From positions 1 through 64,000 of the forward strand of contig NZ_PNCI01000026.1 of NCBI RefSeq assembly GCF_005887095.1: a stretch of 64,000 bases of DNA, written 5' to 3'. Below are positions 45,200-55,018 of this stretch, piece by piece. The position numbers were made by a program, and so were the translations under genes. A model generated the notes under the pieces. It was not told the DNA's origin and ran no database searches. It saw only the letters and a list, made by a program, of their open reading frames with translations. This DNA comes from Pseudoalteromonas rubra. Lineage in GTDB: Bacteria; Pseudomonadota; Gammaproteobacteria; Enterobacterales; Alteromonadaceae. The number at the start of each line of letters is the position of its first letter. The first letter of the stretch is position 1.

Positions 45200-48100
45200 A
45201 TGGATATCCAGAGCTTGATCCAGGAAGCAGATTCAGCAGGTGTTTCGCTGTTTATTGAAGACGGAAAACTGGGTTACAAGACGAACCGGCGGCTCAAAGA
45301 TCGCTCAATCCTGTCTAGAATTTCGGGCCGGAAATCTCATATCATTGCCTACCTTGAAGGACAACAGGCTTCCCGCCTGTCAGGTGATGCGCCTGCATCG
45401 CTGAGCCAAAAACGTATTTGGCTGACACAACAGCTTCAGCCTGGTAGTACCGACTTCAATATTCCAATGTGGATCAGGTTCGACAGCAGCTGGGATACAC
45501 ACAAGCTGGAGACCACGATCCGAAATTTGATTTCCAGTCATGAAATATTTCATACCTGTTACTACGAAAAAGACGATGAGGTTTATCAGCGTATACAATC
45601 TGATTTGACACTCACTGTGGCTCATTACCAGTGTCAACAAAGTAGCGAACAAGATTTGACGGCGCAGGTACAGGCCTTCTCAGCTCATTTATTTGAACTG
45701 GAAACGGATATGCCGGTGCGTGTTGCCTTTTTCCATACCGCCACGGGCTGCGATCTGTGTTTGTTGTTTCACCATATCGCACTTGACGAAACCGCCTGTC
45801 AGACGTTTGTTGCTCAGCTGTTTACTTCGTACCAGCAACACACCACGCCAGCCACAGCGGAGCAATATCGCGATTATGCGCTATGGCAAAAGCAACACCT
45901 CTCGAGCCCAGCTTTTCAGCGCCATGCTGATGCGTTTATTGAGACCTTGCGCGGTGCGCCTCAGCTACATCGCTTACCGCTTAGAGCGCCACACGCGCAA
46001 AATACCCGCAGCACGGCGCAAACCATCCCCGTTACCATTCCCGATGCGCTGGCAGATTCAGTAAAGCAGCTTTGTCAGGAAGCACGGATCACCGAGTTTT
46101 CGTTTTATCACACCGTTCTGGCGATACTACTGGGCCACTGGAGTAAAGTGGATGATGTGATGTTCGGTACACCCGTGATCCATCGCCCGACAGCGAATAT
46201 GGATCAGGTACTTGGCTGCTTTTTAAACCTGTTACCGCTGCGTCATCAGCTTGACTATAACTGGTCTTTTGCTGAACTCATTGACTACATCAAGGGTAAA
46301 CAGAACGCGCTGATGCGCTATCAGGATGTGCCCTTTGAATACGTACTGGAGCAATTAAAACCGGCTCGCCAGCCATACGTGAACCCACTGTTTCAGATCC
46401 TGGTGTCTAACCACACCAGTACCGACCAAGCACATTCAGATACGCAAAGCTGGTCGTTTGTCAGTTCAGCACAGGCAACCTCAAAGTACGATTTGACCCT
46501 TAAGATTGTCACCGCGCCAAATGAAGCACGGGTCCTCTGGCAATATCGGGAAGACCTGTTCAGCACCGAGTTGATGACCATGATGAGCGACAGCCTGGTG
46601 CCCTTGCTCACACAATTAATGGATACCCGGGAGCAAACGGTAAAACGCGCCCTGACAGAGATTAAGTATCCAACTCTGGCGCAGCTCACATCGACACAGA
46701 TTGCACCAAAACGCACCCTGCTTGGTGCCCTTGCTGAGCACGCACAGCATCAGCCTCACGCCATTGCACTACGCTGTCATCAGCAGCAGATAAGTTATGA
46801 ATCTCTTAATAATCAGATTAATTTACTGGCACAAAACCTGCTAGACCAGGGACTCAAACAAGGCGATCACCTGGGACTGATGCTTGAGCGCCACTGTGAT
46901 ATGGTTATCGCAATGCTTGCAGCCCTGCGCCTTGGTCTGATTTACATTCCGATGGATCCTGATTATCCGCAGCAACGTCTTGAATACATAGCACAAAAAG
47001 GCCAGTGTAAGCTCATCCTGTGTGAACACACGCAGCAGCTTAGTGGCACTTTTGCTCAGATGACATTAGATGAGCTTAGAGCACAGCCAGTAGTACCGAC
47101 GGACCTGGATCTGCTCCCAGAGTCAGATCAGCTCGCCTATATCATTTTTACCTCTGGCTCGACCGGGCAACCCAAAGGGGTCAAGATCAATCATGGGAAC
47201 CTGGATAATTTCCTGACCAGTATGGTCACTCAGTTGTCACTGACTCGCCACGATACCTTGCTGGCGGTTACACCCATTTCTTTTGATATTTCGGTTTTGG
47301 AGCTGTTTGCCCCACTGATGGCTGGCGGTGAAGTGGTCATTGCACCACAGCAGCAAAGGGATGGTCTGAGCCTGAAGCAACAGCTCAACACGCTGCCAAT
47401 TACTGTGATGCAGGCAACGCCTGCAGGCTGGCAATCGCTGCTTGATGCGGGCTGGGAAGGTAAACCGACTGTGCGCGCTCTCTCTGGCGGAGAACGCTTG
47501 CCGACGACATTGGCTCAGGCACTCAATGGCAAAGTCGCGTGCTTGTGGAATATGTATGGCCCCACCGAGGCAACAGTCTGGGCAACCTGCCAGTTGGTTG
47601 ACCCTAATATCAGCCAGGATATACCACTTGGCCAGCCAATCAATGATTGCGCAATCCATATCCTCGACGAGCAGGGCAATCCCTGCCCGCCTCAGATGCG
47701 CGGGGAAATTGTCATAGCTGGTGCGTGTGTAGGTCAGGGCTATGTCGGATTAGCATCCCAGACTGCTGAGCGCTTTATCACACTGGACAGCCCACAGGGT
47801 CCCGTCAAAGCATACCGCACGGGCGATCTGGGCTACATCAATTGCGAAGGTGAGCTTTACTGCCTGGGCCGAAATGACCATCAGGTTAAAATTCGAGGCT
47901 TCCGGATAGAGCTACAAGAAATCGAGCGTCAACTTCAGCAACTGGCGGCACTGGAAAAAGTCTGTGTGGTTGTGCACACCATGCCAAACGGCAGTCAAAA
48001 ACTCATCGCCTATTTTGCCGATCCGACGCAAACGCAAGATTGCGAGCAATTGCAATTTCAGCTCCGTCAGGTATTACCGGCCTATATGGTGCCAGATTTC

Positions 48101-48535
48101 ATCATCGCGATGGACAAATTACCACTCACACCCAGTGGCAAGATAGACAGAAACCATCTGGCTTCACTGGAGCCCAGCCCGGAATACAATCAGCTCGTTC
48201 CCCCGGCAAATGATCAGGAACAGCAATTGCTGGAGCTTTGGAAAAGCCTGCTCAACCTGTCTGACATTGGCACCAATTGTAACTTCTTTGCCCTGGGCGG
48301 AGATTCGATCACCGCGATAAAGCTGGTGAGCCAACTACAGGCCCTGGGTTTCAATGCCAACAGTGGCCATATATTTCAACATCAAACCATTAAGGATCTG
48401 GCTCAGAGCCTGATCCCGAACTCTACACCCAACACTGCGCTAGCCAGCGAGCAGCAAATGCATGGCGTTGAGGTGATTGGTGATGCCGTATCAGAAGCGG
48501 ATCTGCAGTCCTTATTTGATGAGTTCGAGTCCTGA
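45200..48535 (+). CDS. One-module NRPS with TubC docking domain: docking-C-A-T, predicted glycine
   Basis: Role: adds one residue, predicted glycine, to a chain received from another synthetase. Seen: 1111 residues. Residues 1-52 match the TubC N-terminal docking fold (GVSLFIEDGKLGYK). The C domain spans about 60-480 with core HHIALDE at 191-197, the final Gly being Glu. The A domain spans about 510-960 with TSGSTG from 651. Pocket residues D-I-L-Q-L-G-M-V-W match the glycine code. The carrier serine 1036 sits in LGGDSI rather than the usual GGHS. The acidic tail ends LFDEFES. A strong AAGGAGG precedes the ATG by a few bases. It is the first gene of the plus-strand operon, 41 bases before the next. 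The docking domain implies an upstream partner; the divergent nine-module protein, with an acidic tail and no release domain, is a candidate. Confidence 0.95.
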   Translation: MDIQSLIQEADSAGVSLFIEDGKLGYKTNRRLKDRSILSRISGRKSHIIAYLEGQQASRLSGDAPASLSQKRIWLTQQLQPGSTDFNIPMWIRFDSSWDTHKLETTIRNLISSHEIFHTCYYEKDDEVYQRIQSDLTLTVAHYQCQQSSEQDLTAQVQAFSAHLFELETDMPVRVAFFHTATGCDLCLLFHHIALDETACQTFVAQLFTSYQQHTTPATAEQYRDYALWQKQHLSSPAFQRHADAFIETLRGAPQLHRLPLRAPHAQNTRSTAQTIPVTIPDALADSVKQLCQEARITEFSFYHTVLAILLGHWSKVDDVMFGTPVIHRPTANMDQVLGCFLNLLPLRHQLDYNWSFAELIDYIKGKQNALMRYQDVPFEYVLEQLKPARQPYVNPLFQILVSNHTSTDQAHSDTQSWSFVSSAQATSKYDLTLKIVTAPNEARVLWQYREDLFSTELMTMMSDSLVPLLTQLMDTREQTVKRALTEIKYPTLAQLTSTQIAPKRTLLGALAEHAQHQPHAIALRCHQQQISYESLNNQINLLAQNLLDQGLKQGDHLGLMLERHCDMVIAMLAALRLGLIYIPMDPDYPQQRLEYIAQKGQCKLILCEHTQQLSGTFAQMTLDELRAQPVVPTDLDLLPESDQLAYIIFTSGSTGQPKGVKINHGNLDNFLTSMVTQLSLTRHDTLLAVTPISFDISVLELFAPLMAGGEVVIAPQQQRDGLSLKQQLNTLPITVMQATPAGWQSLLDAGWEGKPTVRALSGGERLPTTLAQALNGKVACLWNMYGPTEATVWATCQLVDPNISQDIPLGQPINDCAIHILDEQGNPCPPQMRGEIVIAGACVGQGYVGLASQTAERFITLDSPQGPVKAYRTGDLGYINCEGELYCLGRNDHQVKIRGFRIELQEIERQLQQLAALEKVCVVVHTMPNGSQKLIAYFADPTQTQDCEQLQFQLRQVLPAYMVPDFIIAMDKLPLTPSGKIDRNHLASLEPSPEYNQLVPPANDQEQQLLELWKSLLNLSDIGTNCNFFALGGDSITAIKLVSQLQALGFNANSGHIFQHQTIKDLAQSLIPNSTPNTALASEQQMHGVEVIGDAVSEADLQSLFDEFES

Positions 48536-48576
48536 TTTTTAAAAATATAAAAAATATAAGAAAACAAGGAATACCC

Positions 48577-51500
48577 ATGAGTTCTGTCAAAGAAATACAA
48601 GCTGTGTACCCGCTTTCGGCAACCCAACGAGGCATGTTGTTTTACCTGGTTAATGCAACAGAGTCAGACGAGAACTACCGAGAGCAGCTCAACCTCATCG
48701 TTGCAAAAGAGACCCGGATAGAGATCTTGCAACAGGCCTGGCAGGCCGTCATTGACCACAACCCGGTACTGCGCTCAGTGTACAGCTGGGAAAATAAATC
48801 TCAGCCGTTGCAAGCTGTGCTGGGTCAGTACACCCTGCCCTGGCATCAGCACGATTTCAGTGCAATGAGCGAACAGCAGGCCGAGCAGAGTGTCTTAGAC
48901 AATAGCGCGCAGAGTCGCTGTAAACCGCTTGAGTTAGGCAAAGTGCCCCCAGTCTGGGTCGACTATTATTTGCTTCCTGAGCATAACCTGATGACCTTTA
49001 ACTTTACCCACCTGCAACTGGATGGATGGTCCATGGCGCTGATCACCAATCAGCTTGAACTGGCTGTATCCCAGCTGCTTCAGGGTTCAGCTGTGACGCT
49101 GCCTCAGGGAGGTCAGTATAAAGACTATGTGAAATGGCTGCTGGCCCAGGACACCAAACAATCTTTAGGTCACTGGTATACTCATCTGGGAGAGCCGCAA
49201 GCAAGTGCTCCGCTCAAATTGCAGGGGTTTGCGGCCGAGCAGGTCAGTCAACAAAACTCTCAGGCCAAGCTCGGTTTCAGCGAGCAGGAATTTTCAACGC
49301 TCAACGATTTTTGTCAGCGCCAGGGGGTGACATTAAATGCCCTGATGCTGGGCGCATTTGGCTTGTTTGAAGCTCAGGTCAGCAGACGTGAAGACGCAGT
49401 CATTGGCTCGGTTGTCGCAGGTCGCCCGCACCAGGTGCCAAACATGGAAAGCATTGCAGGCTTTTTCAGTAATGCCCTACCAATCCGTATTGATGCACAG
49501 CACAACAGCGACTTCACCAGCTGGCTGAAACAGTTCCAGAGCACTTTAGTGGCATCATGGGATCATGCCCATGTCTCTTTGGAGCAAATTAAACAAGCGG
49601 TCAAAATGCCGATCACTGAGCATTTATTTTCTACTTTGTTTATTTTCCAAAACTTCCCTAAGCGTCTGGTCAATGATGAACAATCAGATGCGCAGCAAGC
49701 TCCAATGCAGCAAGTGGTGGGTTATGAACAAAGCCACTACCCGCTGACGTTGTATGTCATGGCATCAGGCGCACTCAGTGTGCACGCCAGTTATCAGTCC
49801 AAGCATTACAGCGCCGCACATATTCAGGCGTTGCTGGACTTTTACAAGACTTTCCTGCTGAACTGTGTTGAACAAGCCCAACAGTCGCTGACCCAGTTGG
49901 ACCCTTACAGCCAGCATGTACTGACGGCTATGCCGGCAGCGGATTTTAGTACTCAGTGGGACAACAACCATCTGCACGGACATTTGGCCAAGCTGGGTGA
50001 ACCGGGCGAATCAATTGCAATCGTGGATGCAGAGCTGTCAGTCTCATATCGCGAACTGAATACACTGATCAATGGCTGCGCACAACAATTGCAGGCGCAA
50101 GGTATTACAGCAGGTCAACGCGTCGCCATTGCACTCGACAGAGGATTACCTTTTATCGTCGCAACACTGGCAACCCTGCGCATTGGTGCCAGCTATATTC
50201 CGCTTGACCCTAAAATGCCAGCAAGCCGACAGGCATTTATTTGTGATGATGCGAAACCGGCCCTGTTGATCACCCGTGTCGCCGTCGATAGTCAGCTACC
50301 TTGTCTGAGTGCAGAGCAAGTCACATCCATACATGCCGATACACTGCTGGCAGCAGACGTTGAAGACACGGCAGAAGCCTACGTCATTTATACCTCTGGC
50401 TCTACCGGTAACCCTAAAGGGGTAAGTGTGCCACGCAGCGCCTTGCTAAACCACACTTTGTCAGCGATAGAGTGCTACGAAATTACGCCTCAAAGCAGCG
50501 CTTTGCAGTTTGCTTCAGTGAGCTTTGATACCGCCGTTGAAGAGATCTACCCCACCTTATTTGCGGGTGCCAAACTGGTGTTACGAAACGATGCCATCAT
50601 GGCTGATCCACAGGCATTCATCGACTTTATTGCTGCCCATAACCTGAGTATCCTGAACTTCCCAACCGCATTCTTTATTGCCTGGAGTAACACCCTTGAG
50701 CAGCCACTGCCTGCATCAGTAAAGACAGTCATTGTCGGCGGCGAAGAGCTCACCCAGCAAAGCTTCAGCGCCTGGCACGCCTTCTGCCAGCAACACCAGC
50801 TGAACATTGATTTATTCAACACCTACGGCCCGACAGAAGCGACCGTGGTCACCACTCGAATTAAGCTGGATGAGTCACATCTGACCCTCGCCCGCTTGCC
50901 TATCGGTCGTGCCATCGACAACGCCGCCTGTCATATCCTGAGCCAGTCTCTGCACTGTCTGCCGGAAGGGTTTTTAGGTGAGATTGCCATATCGGGCGCC
51001 GGTCTGGCACGGGAATATCTGAATCAGCGTGAGCTGACCGATGCCGCGTTTGTTGCGCACCCACAACTTGGCCGCTGCTACCTCAGTGGCGATCTGGGTT
51101 ATATCAAACAGGGCGTGCTCTACTATGCTGGCCGTAAAGACCACCAGGTCAAAATCCGCGGCTACCGCGTTGAGCTGGGTGAAATTGAACATGCCCTGGC
51201 GCAGCTGGAGGACATTTCAGAAGTGGTTCTGGTTGTTGTCGATAACGACCAGGGTGCTCAGGAACTGGCGGCTTACTACACCGCGGCAGTGGAGTGTGAC
51301 TCTGCGGCGCTACGTGATGCACTGACAGAGCGACTGCCTGATTATATGGTGCCCAGTCACTGGATGCAGTTACCACATATCCCCAAAACCATTACCGGTA
51401 AGTATGACCGGAAAAAACTGCCGGCACTGGAGCGCAAAGTAGTCACAATCGATTTCGAGGATCACTACCTCAACTCACTGGCGGTGATCTGGCAGCAGTT

Positions 51501-54500
51501 ACTTTCTCCGGAAACACTGAGCGAAGACAGCCACTTCTTCCGTTTGGGAGGTCACTCAATTCTGACCATCAAACTGCTGGCAAAAATTAAAGATGTTTTC
51601 CGCGTAAAACTGAATTTCAGCGAGATCTTTGATTATCCAACACTGGCAGCACAGGCTCAGCTGATCGCCCAGAAAGCGCGTAACAGCGAGAGCAGCCAGC
51701 AACTGCTGCCCAGCCTGACACATCGTCCGGAGCTGGACCGCTACCCCTTGTCGTTCCAGCAGGAACGCGTATGGTTCCTGCAGCAATTACAGAAAACCAA
51801 TACGGCCTATAACTTCCAGATGACCTTCTATCTCGACGGTCCATTGAACATCACTTACCTGGAAGAAACGCTGGAAGAGATCGTTGCCCGTCATGCGCTG
51901 TGGTTCAGTACCTTCCATGATGACGATGGTGTGCCTTATCAGCGCATCGAAAGTCCGTTCAAAGTCGACCTGACTCCGCTGGACATGAGTCACCTGAGCG
52001 AAGAACAACAACGAGCAGAATTGGATGAGTTACTTCCTAAACTGACTCAGAAGCCATTCGACATTACTCAGCTGCCACTGATCCGCTGGAAACTGATCAA
52101 ACTGGCCGAAGATTCTCACTGCCTGCTGCAGGTTGAGCACCACCTGATCCACGATGGCTGGTCTGTGGGTATTTTCACCAAAGAACTGCACGCCATCTAC
52201 GAGGCCAAACTGGCAGGGAAAGCCCATTCAATGGCGCCGCTCAAGTTCACTTATGCCGACTTCTGTTTGTGGCAACGTGAAGTGATGTCTGGTGCCTACT
52301 ACGAAGAAATGGAGCAATACTGGCTGGACAAGCTGGCAGATTTACCACCAGCACTGGAGTTGCCTTATGACTATCCACGCCCGCTGGAGCCGTCGTTTAG
52401 AGGTGACTCACTCATGTTCAACTTGGACTTTGAACTGTATGAATCACTGCGTACGTTTGCGCGCGAAAATGGCTTCACCTTATATATGACCATGATCGCC
52501 GCGTACTATGTGTTACTGCACAAATATAGTGGCCAGACTGACATTAATATCGGTGCCGGTACGGCGTCGCGTACCGCACCCGAGCTGCACCCTATCATGG
52601 GTATGATGGTTAACAGCATCGTGCTACGTACCAGCCTGGAAGGGAACCCAAGCTTCCTTGAGTTGCTGCAGCGCGTGCGTAAGACCTGTCTAGATGCCTA
52701 TGCTTATCAGGACATGCCATTTGAACAACTGGTTCAGAAACTCAGCCCTGAGCGTATGGGACAGGCCAACCCCTTGTTCCAGACTATGTTCAGTTTCCAT
52801 GATGCGGAAGTCCCTGAGCCAGACTTTGGTGGCTTGCAGGTTAATGGCCTGGTTAACACCAACAAATCGGCCAAGCTGGACCTGAACATCATAGTCGCGC
52901 CGCATGCAGAGCAACGCGTAGGACAAACTACATCACGACGCGCGGCAGCAGTTATGACCTGGGAATACAGTACCGATCTGTTTGCCAAAGAAACCATGCA
53001 GGAAATGGTGGCTAACTTCATGCATCTGCTGGCTAACCTGACCCAAAACCCGGATCAGCCTATTGACCAGCTGACGGCCATCAATGCCAGCTCTGCCAGT
53101 CAGCTGCTGATGAACGAAGATGAACTCGCATCACAGCTGTCACCTTCCGTTGCAACCCTGTTCGACCATCAGGTTGCGCAATACCCGAATAACACGGCCG
53201 TTATTGACGCAGACTCAACCGAGTACAGCTACCTGGCATTGCAACAGCGCTCTGCCAGCATAGCCGCAGCACTACAGGCACAGGTTACTGCGGGTGATAC
53301 TCTGGGCCTGGTACTTAAACCCGGCTTTGAACTCTATGCTGCCATGCTGGCGGCGGCTCGTCTGGGTGCGAGTTATATGCCTATCGACCTGGACAGCGGT
53401 GAAATCCGTACCCAAACAATGCTTGATGACCTGGCACAGCTAAATGCCAGCCCGGTGATTGTTACCGATCAGCAGGCACTGACGCTGGCTGAGCGCTTCA
53501 ACCTGGTACATGTCAGCGAAATTGCCGATATGTCTGATGCGCCATTGCTGGATTTAGGTACTCAGGACTTGGCGGCATACATCATGTACACCTCTGGCTC
53601 TACAGGTAAACCCAAAGGGGTTCGCATTCCGCAAGCGGGGATACTGCGCCTGGTAGAACAGCCTGATTTCATTGCCCTGGGCAGTGAAGACGTATGGCTG
53701 CAGCACTCCTCTCAGTACTTTGATGCTTCCACACTTGAAATCTATGCCCCACTACTCAATGGCGGTACTTTGGTTGTGCCAGCACAGAAGCGTCTGTCTT
53801 TGGCCCAGTATCAGGATTACCTGAACACCCACAACATCAGCCATATGTGGTTAACCGCAGGCCTGTTCCATCAGTTGGCTGAAGCACAACAAACTGCCCT
53901 GCCAGCATCGCTGCGTTATTTGCTGGCCGGTGGTGACGTGCTGTCTCGGGACAAAGTGCAAAAGTTTGTGGAGCACAATCCGCACTGCATCCTGATCAAT
54001 GGCTATGGACCGACAGAAAACACCACTTTCTCATACTGTCAGCAACTCACAGCCGACGTCCTCGAAGCCACTGCGCTGTCACGCTCAGTGCCCATTGGTA
54101 CAGCCATCAAAGGAAGCGAAGGGTTTGTGCTGGATGCGCAAGGCCAGTGTGTACCACAAGGTGGCATTGGTGAGTTGTATCTGGCCGGACTGGGACTGTC
54201 TCAGGGATATCTGGATAATGAGCTCAACGCACAACGCTTTGTCACTCATACCTTTAAACTGCATGGGATTGAACGCACCGTTCGCTTGTATCGCAGTGGC
54301 GATATGGTGCGCGAAAATGCCCAGGGACAGCTTGAGTTTATCGGCCGTAACGACAACCAGGTCAAGGTGCGTGGTTTCAGGGTTGAACTCAATGAAATTG
54401 AAGAAGTAATAGGTCAGCATCCTGACGTACAAGCCGTGTGTGTGGCTGTAACTGGTGAAGATAATCAACATCTGGCCGCGTACTATCAGGCAGACAAGAA

Positions 54501-55017
54501 CCTGGACGATGCATTGCTGGATCACTGTCAGTCTGCGCTGATGGGCTTCCAGATCCCGGATTTCTTCGTTAAAGCGGAGCAGTTCCCGTTAACCAGTAAT
54601 GGTAAGTTGGATCGCAATGCCATTATTGAGGCGAACCCGATTGATGTACGCAGTAAGCTGGCGCAGTTTGTGGCACCACAGACTGAACGTGAGCAGACAC
54701 TGTGCGCTATCTTTGCACAAGCCCTGGGGCTGGAGCAGGTTGGTTGTAACGACAACTTCTTTATGCTGGGTGGCCACTCGCTGGTCGCAGTCAAAGTCAT
54801 TGCCAACATCGAAGAGCTGCTACAGGCACACCTTACCCTGGTAGACCTGTTCACTGCCCCTACGGTCGCTCAGCTGGTCCGCAAACTGGACGAGCAGCAG
54901 CGCGCACCTCAGGCAGTGGATCCTGCCCATGCACCGGAACAGGCCGAAATCGACGAGCAACTGTCCGATCAGGAATTGGATGCCTTGCTGGCTGCGATGG
55001 ATGGCGAGGAAAGCTAG
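48577..55017 (+). CDS. Two-module NRPS: C-A-T-C-A-T, second module predicted valine
   Basis: Seen: 2146 residues. The first C domain (about 10-430) opens with YPLSATQRGMLF and has core THLQLDG at 144-150, where the first His is Thr but the catalytic second His (145) is kept. The first A domain (about 470-950) has pocket D-T-E-L-I-G-T-V-V, no known match. Carrier serine is 994. The second C domain has core HHLIHDG (1188-1194). The second A domain (about 1530-2000) has pocket D-A-L-W-L-G-G-T-F, close to valine. Carrier serine is 2068. The acidic tail ends LDALLAAMDGEES. No docking domain precedes the first C domain. AAGGAA lies seven bases before the ATG. The unusual C-domain opening after a GGDS-type carrier in the previous protein suggests a distinct C subtype. 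No epimerase domain is present. Confidence 0.95.
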   Translation: MSSVKEIQAVYPLSATQRGMLFYLVNATESDENYREQLNLIVAKETRIEILQQAWQAVIDHNPVLRSVYSWENKSQPLQAVLGQYTLPWHQHDFSAMSEQQAEQSVLDNSAQSRCKPLELGKVPPVWVDYYLLPEHNLMTFNFTHLQLDGWSMALITNQLELAVSQLLQGSAVTLPQGGQYKDYVKWLLAQDTKQSLGHWYTHLGEPQASAPLKLQGFAAEQVSQQNSQAKLGFSEQEFSTLNDFCQRQGVTLNALMLGAFGLFEAQVSRREDAVIGSVVAGRPHQVPNMESIAGFFSNALPIRIDAQHNSDFTSWLKQFQSTLVASWDHAHVSLEQIKQAVKMPITEHLFSTLFIFQNFPKRLVNDEQSDAQQAPMQQVVGYEQSHYPLTLYVMASGALSVHASYQSKHYSAAHIQALLDFYKTFLLNCVEQAQQSLTQLDPYSQHVLTAMPAADFSTQWDNNHLHGHLAKLGEPGESIAIVDAELSVSYRELNTLINGCAQQLQAQGITAGQRVAIALDRGLPFIVATLATLRIGASYIPLDPKMPASRQAFICDDAKPALLITRVAVDSQLPCLSAEQVTSIHADTLLAADVEDTAEAYVIYTSGSTGNPKGVSVPRSALLNHTLSAIECYEITPQSSALQFASVSFDTAVEEIYPTLFAGAKLVLRNDAIMADPQAFIDFIAAHNLSILNFPTAFFIAWSNTLEQPLPASVKTVIVGGEELTQQSFSAWHAFCQQHQLNIDLFNTYGPTEATVVTTRIKLDESHLTLARLPIGRAIDNAACHILSQSLHCLPEGFLGEIAISGAGLAREYLNQRELTDAAFVAHPQLGRCYLSGDLGYIKQGVLYYAGRKDHQVKIRGYRVELGEIEHALAQLEDISEVVLVVVDNDQGAQELAAYYTAAVECDSAALRDALTERLPDYMVPSHWMQLPHIPKTITGKYDRKKLPALERKVVTIDFEDHYLNSLAVIWQQLLSPETLSEDSHFFRLGGHSILTIKLLAKIKDVFRVKLNFSEIFDYPTLAAQAQLIAQKARNSESSQQLLPSLTHRPELDRYPLSFQQERVWFLQQLQKTNTAYNFQMTFYLDGPLNITYLEETLEEIVARHALWFSTFHDDDGVPYQRIESPFKVDLTPLDMSHLSEEQQRAELDELLPKLTQKPFDITQLPLIRWKLIKLAEDSHCLLQVEHHLIHDGWSVGIFTKELHAIYEAKLAGKAHSMAPLKFTYADFCLWQREVMSGAYYEEMEQYWLDKLADLPPALELPYDYPRPLEPSFRGDSLMFNLDFELYESLRTFARENGFTLYMTMIAAYYVLLHKYSGQTDINIGAGTASRTAPELHPIMGMMVNSIVLRTSLEGNPSFLELLQRVRKTCLDAYAYQDMPFEQLVQKLSPERMGQANPLFQTMFSFHDAEVPEPDFGGLQVNGLVNTNKSAKLDLNIIVAPHAEQRVGQTTSRRAAAVMTWEYSTDLFAKETMQEMVANFMHLLANLTQNPDQPIDQLTAINASSASQLLMNEDELASQLSPSVATLFDHQVAQYPNNTAVIDADSTEYSYLALQQRSASIAAALQAQVTAGDTLGLVLKPGFELYAAMLAAARLGASYMPIDLDSGEIRTQTMLDDLAQLNASPVIVTDQQALTLAERFNLVHVSEIADMSDAPLLDLGTQDLAAYIMYTSGSTGKPKGVRIPQAGILRLVEQPDFIALGSEDVWLQHSSQYFDASTLEIYAPLLNGGTLVVPAQKRLSLAQYQDYLNTHNISHMWLTAGLFHQLAEAQQTALPASLRYLLAGGDVLSRDKVQKFVEHNPHCILINGYGPTENTTFSYCQQLTADVLEATALSRSVPIGTAIKGSEGFVLDAQGQCVPQGGIGELYLAGLGLSQGYLDNELNAQRFVTHTFKLHGIERTVRLYRSGDMVRENAQGQLEFIGRNDNQVKVRGFRVELNEIEEVIGQHPDVQAVCVAVTGEDNQHLAAYYQADKNLDDALLDHCQSALMGFQIPDFFVKAEQFPLTSNGKLDRNAIIEANPIDVRSKLAQFVAPQTEREQTLCAIFAQALGLEQVGCNDNFFMLGGHSLVAVKVIANIEELLQAHLTLVDLFTAPTVAQLVRKLDEQQRAPQAVDPAHAPEQAEIDEQLSDQELDALLAAMDGEES

Positions 55018-55018
55018 G

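Noticed and set aside
48577..49900. Epimerase domain at the start of the two-module plus-strand protein
   Set aside because: The PLSATQRGMLF opening and the position after a GGDS carrier suggested it, but the core lacks the epimerase HHxxxDxxSW form and the later SNALPIRI block is that of a condensation domain.
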